Of a stretch of DNA of 64,000 nucleotides, positions 1-10,087 are shown in pieces; position 1 is the first letter of the stretch, and each line of letters starts with the position of its first letter. Origin of the DNA: an uncultured Atopobium sp. (GTDB taxonomy: Bacteria; Actinomycetota; Coriobacteriia; Coriobacteriales; Atopobiaceae); assembly GCA_938028565.1 (NCBI GenBank), contig CALIZS010000004.1:1-64000 (forward strand). The letters are read 5' to 3'. Made by a program: the position numbers and the translations under genes. The notes under the pieces are model-generated. The model searched no databases. It saw only the letters and a program-made list of their open reading frames with translations, and had not been told where the DNA came from.

Positions 1-52
1 TTTCAGCGTCATGTATACGTCTTTTTAACAGATTATCTGACTTAGGTGTGTT

Positions 53-100
53 TTGAACTGCCTCCTATTTTTCGTGTCCAAGAAATGGGAGACAGTTCAA
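53..100. repeat. Long near-perfect inverted repeat (hairpin)
   Basis: Positions 53-72 pair with 81-100 around an 8-nt loop: 20 positions with a single mismatch (61/92) and two G-U pairs. There is no T-run on either side, so it is not a textbook intrinsic terminator. It lies about 40 nt beyond the stop codon of the minus-strand yaaA gene and may end or protect that transcript, or that of an unseen gene to the left. Confidence 0.6.
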
Positions 101-139
101 TTATGCAGGTCCATTTTGAAAACTTTGGCTTAGTTTTGA

Positions 140-979
140 CTAACGACCAGTAACAAGCGTGAGTGTTGCTTCTCCAGAAGCATTTGCTGTGCTTACGTCA
201 ACGTCAATGACACCTGGTAGATTGCTTGCAATTTCTATAATTTGAGATATGCTGACTTCTCCAGAGAGCTTTCCGCTTGCTCGCTGCTCAAAGAGGGAGC
301 CTGCAAGTACGCCGCGCATATGTTTTGCATTATGCGATACAACGCTACGCTTTCCCGTACCAGGATCTTCTCGCTGTACGACAACTTGCAACAGCTCACA
401 AGGATGCTTTGCCGAAGGCGTCCACATCTTTCTGTATTCACCCGAGCGACAATCCACAATTATCTGATCTTTTAGAGCGGCGTTTAACAGGGGATTAAGT
501 TGCTTTTTCCAGTAAGTAGCAACAGTGCCAATGCCGGGCAACTTGATTGAGGCAGACAGTCTATAGTTGGGGAGAAGATCGTGTGGTCTCACAACACCCC
601 AAAGACCAGAGAAAATCATGATTTCTGAGTTAAGGATATCTGCTGGTAATGTGGCTGTTTTCTGCATGTTTTCTAACGCGGCGTTTTCAAGTGTCTGGTT
701 GAATTTTGCAGCCTCAAATAGCACGCCGGTATAGAGGTTGAGTGCGGTTGTGGTTGGAGCTTCATAGACGTCTAGGTTGTCGGCAATGTCACCGACGGTG
801 TTAGGACCAATTTTAAGCACCTGAGCTGCGTCTGCGTGAGAACATACCTGGTGTAAGTCCTTGATGAGTTCTTCTCGACAGCTGGTGAGCTCGGAGCCAA
901 ACAAAAGTGATGAGAGATCAAGAGAAGGCCCCGAGGTGGGGGCGGTTTTTCCTGACGATGGTGGAAGCAAAATAATCAT
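140..979 (-). CDS. yaaA: YaaA family (DUF328) protein
   Basis: A 279-residue protein of the YaaA/DUF328 family, whose Escherichia coli member limits iron-driven oxidative DNA damage during peroxide stress; the exact biochemical activity is poorly defined. The N-terminus MIILLPPSSGKT is the family's opening motif, and the length is slightly above the usual 250-260. The start is supported by an AAAGGA ribosome site just upstream. It is transcribed away from addB, with about 105 bp between the two starts, so the two genes probably have divergent promoters. No signal peptide or membrane segment is visible. The family call is firm; the peroxide role is known from relatives only. Confidence 0.88.
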   Translation of the reverse strand: MIILLPPSSGKTAPTSGPSLDLSSLLFGSELTSCREELIKDLHQVCSHADAAQVLKIGPNTVGDIADNLDVYEAPTTTALNLYTGVLFEAAKFNQTLENAALENMQKTATLPADILNSEIMIFSGLWGVVRPHDLLPNYRLSASIKLPGIGTVATYWKKQLNPLLNAALKDQIIVDCRSGEYRKMWTPSAKHPCELLQVVVQREDPGTGKRSVVSHNAKHMRGVLAGSLFEQRASGKLSGEVSISQIIEIASNLPGVIDVDVSTANASGEATLTLVTGR

Positions 980-1085
980 GAAAATCCTTTTGATACGGGA
1001 TTTTTAGTTGTTGTTTAGTTTGATTCTAATTTATGTCCGGTGTGCGTGGTAACTTTAGAAGTAAGAAAAATCGGAGAGGTGACGT

Positions 1086-4000
1086 ATGGGCTTGCTTCTG
1101 TACAAACAACAAACAGGTGCTTTCTTATCAAACTCTATTCAAGAGCAGCTAAGGGCTTCACTTGAGAGGTGGGGGTCTGCCCAGCTTATAGTGCCTTCTT
1201 CCGATACTGTGTTGTTAGTTAAGAGACAGCTTGGTGCCATCCAAGAACTCTCTGTTGGCGTGAATATTTCAACTTTTGATGAGTGGATGCGCGATCAATG
1301 GAAGCTGTATGGAAGCTCTGGTCGTCTGCTTTCAAATACGCTTCGCAAGGTATTTTTCCAGCAGATTTTGGATGGAATGTCTGCTGATGAGCTGGGCACT
1401 TTAACTACGAGCAAGGGTACGGTGGAGCTTCTATCTAAGCTTGCTCCAGAGTATCTTACAGAGCTTGATCAGATTACGACCTCCGGTCAACTTTCTGCCG
1501 GTCAGATGAATGCATGTAAGGTACTAGAGCGCTACAAGGTGCTTCTTAAAGAAAAGTCTTACGTTGAGACGTGCCAGTGTTTGGATTATTTGCTTCAGTC
1601 CATTCCGGAGCCGCGACCTGCGCTTGTTTTCTCGCGAGTTGAAGATCTTTCAGAGGCGCGTCTTAAGTTTGTGCGCAGGCTGTCGCAGAAGCGGGATGTG
1701 GTGTTTTCTCTCTACGTACCCGAAGGACCCGCAGGTTACGCGGCAGAGCAGCAGCTGGAGTTGCTGGGTGGCCCGGGATGCAATTGTCGTGTGGATGCGG
1801 AGTCGGCGCTAGCCGCAAAAAGCCAGGAGCTCACCGATCTTCTCGCCAGAGTGTTTAGGGCCAAGGAGGGCAATGAGGTTACGCCGAGCGGTGCAGTAAC
1901 GTTTTTGTCGCCGCTGGGCCAGCATGCCGAGGCAGAGTCTATAAGCAGGTATATCTTTCAGTGTGTAGAGTCTGGATGTAAAAACTTTGCGGTGTATACT
2001 TCAGATCCGCAAAGGGTCTGGGACGCGCTTTCGCAAAAGCTTGCAGCTAAGGGAATTGCTGCTCACTATAGGCGTTCGGTGCGTATTCAAGACTCGCTTG
2101 CAGGACGTGCGTTTGCTAGCTTGATTGATGCGTATGTCACGCTGAGTGAACGCGCTGAGCTTGAGAAAAACATTGACTATCAGGCATCTGACCATCAGAT
2201 GGGGGATATGTCGTGGTGGCCTCCACGTACTCTTACGGACTATCTGATTTCACCTATTTCAGGCATAAGTGTAGAGCGCGCGTGGATGCTGGATAAGAGT
2301 TGGCGCGGTAATAGAACGCTGTATGCCACTAGAGTGCTTGAGACGCTTTCTAAGGCGGCTATGAGCTCACGTTTGTGCGCAGAAACCATCAAGAGCCTTG
2401 AGCTTGGCAGAATTGGCTCTGCTGCTCAGCGTATTATTGAATACTTAGCTACAGAAACATCTGATGAGCAGGTAAAGGTTGTTCAATCTAAAGAGTTGAC
2501 ACTTCAGTCTCTTCAAAACCAAGAGTCACTTAAGGTAATGAGTAAGATTGTTTCTTCTGCGCAGGAGCTGCATGAGGCGGGATTAAAGCTCACTCCTCAG
2601 ACACTCAAATCTTTTATTGAGCTTTGCAAAGACCAGACGGTCATGATGTCTGTTTCTAATGGTATTGAGTCTGATATTCAGGTGCTAATCGCTCCTGTAA
2701 GCCAAGCTCATTCTATTGAGCCACATTCTTTTGATGCCGTCATTTTCCAGGGCATGGATACACTGAATTTTGGTGTTAAAGCATCTGATGGTGCACTTCA
2801 AGAGTTTGTTCGCCATGCGAGTAAAATGCCTAAGGTGTCAGAGTTTGTACGATATCAAAGAGATTTTTATACGGCGCTTACAACCGCTTCTACCAGCGTT
2901 GCATTTGAGAAGATTGAACAAAAAGATGTCTTTAATGCAGTAGCTCTCAGTGAGGTTAAAGCATGCTATCCAAAAGACTATGCAAAGAAAACAGGGGTTG
3001 CACGCGGAGAAGAAGAGGTGCTGGTAAACCTGTTGCTTCAAGCTACTGACCTAAAACGTGTTGCTGAACTCCCAACAATCGAGTCTGGTGAGATTGACCC
3101 TAAACTCAAAAATATTGTAGTACTCCCACGTCATTTGACTAGGGAGACTCTTGAGCAGGAATTACAGGGTCTTATAGAGGTCTCGCGAGAAGGACTACCG
3201 CTTCTTTCCGCTTCTCAGATCGAAACGTATCTTGAGTGTCCCTACAAATGGTTCACGCAACGTCGCATCAAGATTTCCCAGGTAGATACTGAGTTTGCTC
3301 CAATGCAGGTGGGTACCTTTATCCATCGTGTTTTGGAGCTAACACATGCAACACTTTTAGCTGAAGCACTTGGTTGTGATGTGGCTGAAGTTGATTCAGT
3401 GGTTGAATCTGCACTTTTGCAAGACATTCCTGGCTCTAGGATTACATCTAATAACCTAGATCATGCAAAACAGGTGTTAGACAGCTGTTTTGCCCAGGTC
3501 TGGGACGAGCAGTTCAACAACATTAACCGAGCATCTTCAAATGAGCTTATTCCGCATAGCATTCAAGAAAGAAAACAGGTTGAGAATATTCGAGAAGATC
3601 TCAAGGATCTTCTTGAGTTTGAAGCTTCGCACTTTATTGGCTATCAGCCTAGGTTCTTTGAGCTTCGTTTTGGTAGAGAAGAAAATGTTGTTGAGTATGC
3701 AGGAGCTCAATTTACTGGCTCGATTGACCGCGTAGATGTTAACGCTCATGGTCAGGCACTTATTATTGACTATAAACATAAGGGTACAAAAGATTTGAAG
3801 GCTTATTCAGCAAAGTTAAGTCTGGATAGTGAGCTTTCAAAAGAGATTCTGCCAAGGCATGTACAGTCTGCAATATACGCTCAGATTATGAGAAAACAGC
3901 TCACCAAGTATAAACTTGAGCCAGTTGCTGCAATTTATCTGGGCACCAAAGAGCAAAAAGATAAGCCTTCATTTGCTCTTGCAGGCATGGCAACAGAAGC

Positions 4001-4229
4001 GGCAACGGAACATATCTGGAATATACATCCGGAAGATAAAAAGCTTAGGGACCAGGCAGTTATGGTTGTGTCTCAAAATTCAGCAGAGTTTGCAGACTAC
4101 TTGGACGCTTGGGAGAGTTTAATTGCTCAGAAGGTTCAAGCCATGCTTTCTGGAGATGTTCGAGCCAATCCTTGCGATAAGGATGCATGTAAGTATTGTC
4201 CAGTAAAACTGTGTGACAAGAGGAGGTAA
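1086..4229 (+). CDS. addB: AddB-like helicase-nuclease subunit (PD-(D/E)XK nuclease)
   Basis: A 1047-residue protein matching the AddB/RexB subunit of the AddAB double-strand-break resection complex. The C-terminal third carries the RecB-type nuclease: GSIDRVD and IIDYKHKG near residues 880-896, then QSAIYAQ. The four Cys expected for the AddB iron-sulfur cluster are present as CPYKWF near residue 718 and a C-terminal cluster CKYCPVKLC. No canonical Walker A is seen in the N-terminal half, as in many AddB proteins, where the helicase fold is degenerate. GAGAGGTG precedes the ATG. The gap of 6 bp to addA indicates co-transcription. In recombination the complex would load RecA after Chi recognition. 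Confidence 0.9.
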   Translation: MGLLLYKQQTGAFLSNSIQEQLRASLERWGSAQLIVPSSDTVLLVKRQLGAIQELSVGVNISTFDEWMRDQWKLYGSSGRLLSNTLRKVFFQQILDGMSADELGTLTTSKGTVELLSKLAPEYLTELDQITTSGQLSAGQMNACKVLERYKVLLKEKSYVETCQCLDYLLQSIPEPRPALVFSRVEDLSEARLKFVRRLSQKRDVVFSLYVPEGPAGYAAEQQLELLGGPGCNCRVDAESALAAKSQELTDLLARVFRAKEGNEVTPSGAVTFLSPLGQHAEAESISRYIFQCVESGCKNFAVYTSDPQRVWDALSQKLAAKGIAAHYRRSVRIQDSLAGRAFASLIDAYVTLSERAELEKNIDYQASDHQMGDMSWWPPRTLTDYLISPISGISVERAWMLDKSWRGNRTLYATRVLETLSKAAMSSRLCAETIKSLELGRIGSAAQRIIEYLATETSDEQVKVVQSKELTLQSLQNQESLKVMSKIVSSAQELHEAGLKLTPQTLKSFIELCKDQTVMMSVSNGIESDIQVLIAPVSQAHSIEPHSFDAVIFQGMDTLNFGVKASDGALQEFVRHASKMPKVSEFVRYQRDFYTALTTASTSVAFEKIEQKDVFNAVALSEVKACYPKDYAKKTGVARGEEEVLVNLLLQATDLKRVAELPTIESGEIDPKLKNIVVLPRHLTRETLEQELQGLIEVSREGLPLLSASQIETYLECPYKWFTQRRIKISQVDTEFAPMQVGTFIHRVLELTHATLLAEALGCDVAEVDSVVESALLQDIPGSRITSNNLDHAKQVLDSCFAQVWDEQFNNINRASSNELIPHSIQERKQVENIREDLKDLLEFEASHFIGYQPRFFELRFGREENVVEYAGAQFTGSIDRVDVNAHGQALIIDYKHKGTKDLKAYSAKLSLDSELSKEILPRHVQSAIYAQIMRKQLTKYKLEPVAAIYLGTKEQKDKPSFALAGMATEAATEHIWNIHPEDKKLRDQAVMVVSQNSAEFADYLDAWESLIAQKVQAMLSGDVRANPCDKDACKYCPVKLCDKRR

Positions 4230-4235
4230 GCTACT

Positions 4236-7200
4236 ATGGCTGATACATGTTATACGCCTGGTCAAGAGAAGACCATCAAGACGCTTGATAAGCCTCTTTT
4301 TGTTGCAGCAGGTGCTGGTTCAGGAAAAACTTTTACGCTTACACAGAGAATTGTGTGGGCTTTAAAAGAAGGCTCGGGAGCTGACGGAAAGCCGTACCTG
4401 GGTAGTCTTGACCAGGCATTGATTATTACATTTACCAATGCTGCAGCCACAGAAATTAAGGAGCGCGTTAGGGAAGCTCTAGAGAAAGAAGGCCTGCATA
4501 GCGCTGCGTTGCAGGTTGATGATGCGTGGATTAGTACTATCCACGGTATGTGCAGCAGAATTTTAAAGATTCATGCACTTGATCTGGGTCTTGATCCTGA
4601 GTTTGAAATCATTGACGACATGACCAGAAATCAGCTGGTCAATATATCTATTGAAGAAGTACTCAGGGAGCTTTCTCAAGATGAAAGCTATGCTGAGTTT
4701 CTCTCTACTTACGCAGGGAAAAGAGATGCGCTGAAGTCCCGTATTGAAATGCTGATTTCGTATGCTCAGTCATCTCCTCTAGGAATGGATGCTATTTCGT
4801 TTGTAGGAGACAGCTCTGATCTGGAAGTTCTAAAAGCAGAGCTTGAGAGTCTCTGCGGTGCACTTGAGGCGCTAAAGGCCGCAATTGCTGAAAAGAAACC
4901 AGATGAAGCGGAGCAGCTACAGAGTGTTCAATCTGAGCTTTCAAGTAAATTGCAGAAACACTTGGTCCTCTCGCTCACTGATTTTGACCAGGCGTTTTGG
5001 GATACGTTGCAAAAAGCACTCAAGACCGGTCGTTCCTCAAAAGAAATAAAAATTGTAAAAGATGAAGCTGCGTACCAGCTTAAAGTTTGTAGCGCTTTAT
5101 TTGGACTTATTCAGGACATGTCTGAGGGTCAGTGTCTGAAAGATGTTACAAAGCAGGTCTACAAGCTCTTTAAACAGAAGAAACGTGCTGTTGGTGGCCT
5201 TGATAACGATGATCTTTTGCATCTAACGGCAAAGGTGTTTGAAGAATATCCGGAGATTGCAGCTGTTTACACAGATAAATTCAAGCTTGTAATGGTTGAC
5301 GAGTTCCAAGATACGGACCAGCAACAGGTGCAGATGATTAAGAGTCTTTCAGGTAAAGATGCTCAATATCTCACCACAGTTGGTGATGCACAGCAGTCAA
5401 TCTATCGATTCCGCGGTGCTGATGTTGATGTGTTCTTTAGACGTCAAGCAGAGGTTTCAGAAGATTTGCAACCCCGTCTTGTAGATAATTTCCGCAGCCA
5501 CAACGAAATTTTGCGATTTGTTGCAAAGGTTTGTAGCGCTGATGGCATGATACCTAACTTTATGGATTTGTCCGCTGGGCGAGAAGAACCTGCAACTCCG
5601 TTCATTGCTCATTCGCCACGCGTATACTTTGAAGTCACAAAATTTGAAAAGTCAGGAAATTCTAAGCCAGGCGATGATGTCACAAGAAGCCAGCTTGTTG
5701 CGTATCAACTTGCAGACAGAATCAACACGCTTATGCAGGATGAGAATATCCAAGCAAAAGATGTTGCAATTTTGATGAAATCAGTTAAAAAGGCACAGCC
5801 CTATATTGAGGCACTTCGTACCTTTGGAATTGAAAGCGTGGTTTCTGGAGCTTCAACTTTTGGTGAGCAGCCTGAGGTTCAGCTGATTGGTAGTCTTTTA
5901 CAGGCACTCGCAAATATGTACGATTCATACGAGGGACTGTTTCCTGTACTCTCGAGTGAGATTTTTAGTCTTGATGCGTCTGATCTGCTTCTCTTGGGCA
6001 CTAATTTTGGAGAAAATGGTCAGAGGATTACCAATAGAGATATTGCAGAGTCAGTGATAAATGACGTATGTAATCCACCTTTTGAGATAAGTCCAAAGCT
6101 CAAAAATGCTTTAGAGGTGTTGAGTAACGCTCGTAGCTCTCTTTCAAACAAGAGAGTTTCAGACGTTATTAAAAAGGTAGTTCTTGATGCCGGATGGATT
6201 TCTCGTCTTCAAAAAAAGGGTAATGAGGGGCAGTCAAAGATTGCAAATATCTTTGCAGCTCTTGAACAAATTGATAGCTTGCAAAAGGAGCTGAGCATTG
6301 GCGTAGCTTCAGTCGCAAAAGCGTTTAGTCAATGGTGTAACACGGCTAAAGAGTCGCCAAAGGTGCTTCACTGCAGCACTCAAAACGCCGTAACTTTTAT
6401 GACCATTCATGCTTCTAAGGGATTAGAATTTCCTGTTGTTGCTGTTGTAGGAGCTGTATCTGGCCCTAAGGCAGGCGCTGGCAGTGAACCATTTTTGCAT
6501 GTTAAAAAAGACGATTCGTATCAGATTGCATTCTCAAGCAGTTCTAAAAAACTTCATGAATTGTATGATGGCTGTCATGAGGTTCCTACAAGTATTGATG
6601 AGTGCAAGGGTCTTCTTGAGTGGAGAATGTTCCTGGAAACTCAAGAGAATGAGTTTGAAGAGCAGGAGCAGAACCGCCGTCTGTATGTTGCTTTAACACG
6701 CGCTCGAGAAGCAGTCATTCTTACTTCAACCATCGACCTTACTAAAGAAGGAATTAGTCCTCGTTATACACGCAAGATTACAGATGCCTTGTTTGAAGAC
6801 CCGCCACTTTCTGCTGGTGAGCATCAGTTTGAATATGGTGGAAATCTTGCTGGTTGTATGCGCGTGGTTCAGGGCTCTGGCAAGAAGGATGAGCCTATTC
6901 AGGTTGAAGGTTTAGAGTTGGTTGAACCTTTTGGCGACAAGTCCGAACCCTCTGATGGCAACCCAAGTGAAGGGGAAGACTCTCAGGCTGTTGAAACGTT
7001 TGACCTCTATGAGAAGGCTCAGCTGAGCGTTGCAGCAGAAACTGCGTACGACCAGCGAAAAGGTTTCTTTAGTTACTCATCAGCTCACCAACAAATGGCA
7101 GAGAACTTTAAGGTCGAGAATAACCAGAAACTTGAAGACCAGTCTCAGGTAGAACGCCAGGAACATGAGGAGGATAACCTTCAACCAGTAACTGAGACTT

Positions 7201-7754
7201 CCGTTGTTTTGCCTGACACATTAGCTGATGATGGAGTAGACCCAACCAACCTAGGCTCAGCCTTCCACGAGCTTGCTCAGATTATGGTTGAGACTCAGTC
7301 TAAGGTTGATGAAAAAACTATTGATAGATTGTGCTTGAAGAACAGTGTTCCTCAGCGCGCGGTATCCAGGGTTAAACAAGCGCTTGAACTGTGGAGCAAT
7401 TCTGCAATTAGGCAAGAAGCTTTAGCTCATGATGTGGTTATTGCGGAGTCTCCCTTTACGCTGCAGGTTGATTCTGAATATGGGAACTATGTAGAAGGAG
7501 CCATCGATCTTCTCGCTTATAATAAGGGAAGCAAAGATGCGCTGGTAGTTGACTATAAAACAGGCGATAAGGGCCTTAGTGCAACTCAGGTTTATGAGCA
7601 TCATCAGATGCAAGCAAACTTCTATGCCTACGTCTTGATGCAACGCGGATTTACTAAGGTTGAGTGCGCATTTGTTTGTGTTGAGGTTGAAGAAGCTGGT
7701 CAGCCACACGTTGCTCGTTACACGTTTGATGTAAACCATCAACCACGGCTTTAA
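4236..7754 (+). CDS. addA: AddA-like UvrD-family helicase-nuclease subunit
   Basis: A 1172-residue partner of the preceding AddB protein. Motifs in order: Walker A GAGSGKT at residues 26-32, the DEFQDTD Walker B near 352, motif GDAQQSIYRFRGAD, motif VI LYVALTRARE near 815, and a C-terminal RecB-type nuclease EGAIDLLAY followed by VVDYKTG near 1088-1110. It is therefore predicted to be an active 3'-5' helicase and nuclease acting on DNA ends. Between about residues 880 and 1000 there is a long acidic, low-complexity linker joining the helicase and nuclease parts. An AGAGGAGG ribosome site lies across the addB stop codon. priA follows after 12 bp. Confidence 0.93.
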   Translation: MADTCYTPGQEKTIKTLDKPLFVAAGAGSGKTFTLTQRIVWALKEGSGADGKPYLGSLDQALIITFTNAAATEIKERVREALEKEGLHSAALQVDDAWISTIHGMCSRILKIHALDLGLDPEFEIIDDMTRNQLVNISIEEVLRELSQDESYAEFLSTYAGKRDALKSRIEMLISYAQSSPLGMDAISFVGDSSDLEVLKAELESLCGALEALKAAIAEKKPDEAEQLQSVQSELSSKLQKHLVLSLTDFDQAFWDTLQKALKTGRSSKEIKIVKDEAAYQLKVCSALFGLIQDMSEGQCLKDVTKQVYKLFKQKKRAVGGLDNDDLLHLTAKVFEEYPEIAAVYTDKFKLVMVDEFQDTDQQQVQMIKSLSGKDAQYLTTVGDAQQSIYRFRGADVDVFFRRQAEVSEDLQPRLVDNFRSHNEILRFVAKVCSADGMIPNFMDLSAGREEPATPFIAHSPRVYFEVTKFEKSGNSKPGDDVTRSQLVAYQLADRINTLMQDENIQAKDVAILMKSVKKAQPYIEALRTFGIESVVSGASTFGEQPEVQLIGSLLQALANMYDSYEGLFPVLSSEIFSLDASDLLLLGTNFGENGQRITNRDIAESVINDVCNPPFEISPKLKNALEVLSNARSSLSNKRVSDVIKKVVLDAGWISRLQKKGNEGQSKIANIFAALEQIDSLQKELSIGVASVAKAFSQWCNTAKESPKVLHCSTQNAVTFMTIHASKGLEFPVVAVVGAVSGPKAGAGSEPFLHVKKDDSYQIAFSSSSKKLHELYDGCHEVPTSIDECKGLLEWRMFLETQENEFEEQEQNRRLYVALTRAREAVILTSTIDLTKEGISPRYTRKITDALFEDPPLSAGEHQFEYGGNLAGCMRVVQGSGKKDEPIQVEGLELVEPFGDKSEPSDGNPSEGEDSQAVETFDLYEKAQLSVAAETAYDQRKGFFSYSSAHQQMAENFKVENNQKLEDQSQVERQEHEEDNLQPVTETSVVLPDTLADDGVDPTNLGSAFHELAQIMVETQSKVDEKTIDRLCLKNSVPQRAVSRVKQALELWSNSAIRQEALAHDVVIAESPFTLQVDSEYGNYVEGAIDLLAYNKGSKDALVVDYKTGDKGLSATQVYEHHQMQANFYAYVLMQRGFTKVECAFVCVEVEEAGQPHVARYTFDVNHQPRL

Positions 7755-7766
7755 GGAGGCAAGAAC

Positions 7767-10079
7767 GTGCCTTTTGCACATGTTGTTTTAGACATACCAA
7801 CTCGTGCTCTCTCTGGCACGTTTGATTATGCCATTCCAGAATCTTTGGAAGAGACTGCGGTTGTGGGAACAACGGTCTTGGTGCCGTTTTCTCACAGGCA
7901 GGTTGTTGGCTACATTGTGGGTGTCTCAGACCGTGTGTCTTCAGGTTTAGATGTTTCGCGCGTCCTTCCGATAACACAAGTCCTGGCAGATTCAGCATTT
8001 GATGAGCAGTCTGCGCAGGTAGCAGAATGGATGAGCAAAGAATACGCCTGTAGTTATGCAGACGCATTGCATCCTTTTTTAGCGCCTGGCCAAAAGGTTA
8101 AAGTCACCAGAAAAGATGCAGGATCTCCTTGGCAACTTGTGTGTGAGAAGTCCGGTCCTGTTGATGAGCGATGGGTTGAGCTGACAGAAAAGGCGGCTGA
8201 CTTTACGCCTGCGGCAAATGCAAGCAAGCAGCGATCGATGCTTGAGGCTCTGGCGCAAGGCGCCATGAGGTTATCCGAGCTCTCGGCCACAATCCCAGGA
8301 GCTCGCAGTGCAGTAACTGCACTGCAGAAAAAAGACATCGTTGAGGTGCGCACACAGCGACAAATTCGTGGAAGCCAGGAGGGTCTGGGAACCACGCTTT
8401 CAAGCGGTGTAGCTCCTCGTCCACAGCAACTTACTGAGGGGCAAGAGTTTGCTCTTGCAGCAATCGAGGCTGCGCAAACTGCTGCTCAGGGCGATGTTGT
8501 GCTTATTGATGGTGTAACAGGCTCAGGTAAAACCGAGGTGTATCTCTCTGCTATTGAGAAGACCTTAGCAGCCGGCAAGGGTGCTGTGGTGCTTGTCCCT
8601 GAGATTTCTCTTACCGCGCAAACAGTTGGCCGATTCCGTTCGCGTTTTGGCGAGCAGGTAGCCGTTCTTCACTCAAAGCTTTCACTTGGCGAGCGCTTTG
8701 ACCAGTGGGATTTGATCAGGCAGGGAAGGGCTCGCGTGGTAGTAGGTGCTCGATCTGCTCTGTTTGCGCCCATCCAAAACCCTGGACTTTACATCATTGA
8801 CGAGGAACACGAGGCTTCATACAAGCAAGATTCGCTCCCACGCTATCACGCAAGAGAAGTTGCTGCTCAGATGGCGCGTCTCCGCGGTGCTGCGCTGGTG
8901 CTTGGTTCTGCAACACCTTCGCTTGAGAGCTTATATCGAACGGCTCAAGGAAGCTGGCGTGGCACTAACTGGACACGCGTCGCCATGACTGAGAGGCCTG
9001 GCGTGGCGGCTCTTCCGCAGGTCCAGGTAGTTGATATGGCTTCCCAGTTCAAAAACGGAGGCAGATCGGTCTTCTCGTCAGCTCTTGCTCTTGCGCTACA
9101 AGAAACAACAGAGCGTGGCGAGAAAAGCGTTCTGCTCCTTAATCGTCGAGGATTTGCAAACTTTTTGATGTGTCGCGAATGTGGCTGTGTGCCCGAGTGT
9201 CCGCACTGCTCGACGTCTCTCACGTATCATGAGCGCACGCATTCTCTGGTTTGTCACAGTTGCGGCAGACAGTGGTCTCAGTATGCGTATCCCAATCCTT
9301 CCAGTAAATGCCCTAACTGTGGAAGTCGCTACATGGGCGCGTATGGCGTGGGAACGCAACGTGTAGAAGATGAGCTCAAGCTTCTGCTTGGCAGCGATGC
9401 GCCAATTATTCGTATGGATGCCGACACCACGGCTAAAAAGGGCGAACATCAGCGTCTTCTTGAGCTTTTTGATGCAACTCCTGGAGCTGTGCTCATTGGT
9501 ACGCAGATGATTGCAAAGGGTCTGGATTTTCCTGATGTCACCTTGGTTGGTGTTATCAACGCCGATACCATGCTTAAGCTGCCAGATTTTAGAGCAGCTG
9601 AGAGAACATTCGACTTGCTAGAGCAGGTTGCTGGTCGTGCGGGCAGGGGAGAAAAGCCAGGTAAGGTCATCATTCAGTCGTACTGGTCAACACATCCTGC
9701 TATTGCTTCTGTAGTTACACATGACAGGCGTCCGTTTCTTGATACAGAACTTAAAGAGAGAAGAGAGGGGGCTTATCCGCCCTTCTCGCGCTTGTCTAAT
9801 GTGCTTTTCTGGGGAGCTTCAGAAAAAGAAGTTCGTCGCGTAGCGGATCAGATGGCAGAGGCATTGCATACAAAGTTAGACGCGCAAACAGGATGGGAGA
9901 TTTTGGGTCCTGCTGATTGTGTAAGAGCCAAGGTAAAAGATAAGTATCGCAGGCATATTTTAGTAAAATCTCCCGTGGACGCTCAGGTGGGAGAAATTCT
10001 TTCTGAGTGTGCTGCTTCACTTGATAAAAGAGTGGGTATCAACATGACATTAGATGTTGATGCTTACGACATGATGTAA
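7767..10079 (+). CDS. priA: Primosomal protein N' (replication restart helicase PriA)
   Basis: A 770-residue superfamily 2 helicase that restarts stalled replication forks by loading the replicative helicase. Visible features: an N-terminal DNA-binding part, Walker A GVTGSGKTEVY near residue 248, DEEH box near 345, a zinc-binding block with CxxC pairs between about 468 and 515 (CRECG, CPHC, CHSC, CPNC), and a GRAGRG motif VI. Translation starts at GTG 7767 behind a strong AAGGAGG. It lies between addA and def, so recombination repair, fork restart and the start of translation genes share one transcript. Confidence 0.95.
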   Translation: MPFAHVVLDIPTRALSGTFDYAIPESLEETAVVGTTVLVPFSHRQVVGYIVGVSDRVSSGLDVSRVLPITQVLADSAFDEQSAQVAEWMSKEYACSYADALHPFLAPGQKVKVTRKDAGSPWQLVCEKSGPVDERWVELTEKAADFTPAANASKQRSMLEALAQGAMRLSELSATIPGARSAVTALQKKDIVEVRTQRQIRGSQEGLGTTLSSGVAPRPQQLTEGQEFALAAIEAAQTAAQGDVVLIDGVTGSGKTEVYLSAIEKTLAAGKGAVVLVPEISLTAQTVGRFRSRFGEQVAVLHSKLSLGERFDQWDLIRQGRARVVVGARSALFAPIQNPGLYIIDEEHEASYKQDSLPRYHAREVAAQMARLRGAALVLGSATPSLESLYRTAQGSWRGTNWTRVAMTERPGVAALPQVQVVDMASQFKNGGRSVFSSALALALQETTERGEKSVLLLNRRGFANFLMCRECGCVPECPHCSTSLTYHERTHSLVCHSCGRQWSQYAYPNPSSKCPNCGSRYMGAYGVGTQRVEDELKLLLGSDAPIIRMDADTTAKKGEHQRLLELFDATPGAVLIGTQMIAKGLDFPDVTLVGVINADTMLKLPDFRAAERTFDLLEQVAGRAGRGEKPGKVIIQSYWSTHPAIASVVTHDRRPFLDTELKERREGAYPPFSRLSNVLFWGASEKEVRRVADQMAEALHTKLDAQTGWEILGPADCVRAKVKDKYRRHILVKSPVDAQVGEILSECAASLDKRVGINMTLDVDAYDMM

Positions 10080-10087
10080 GGATAGGT

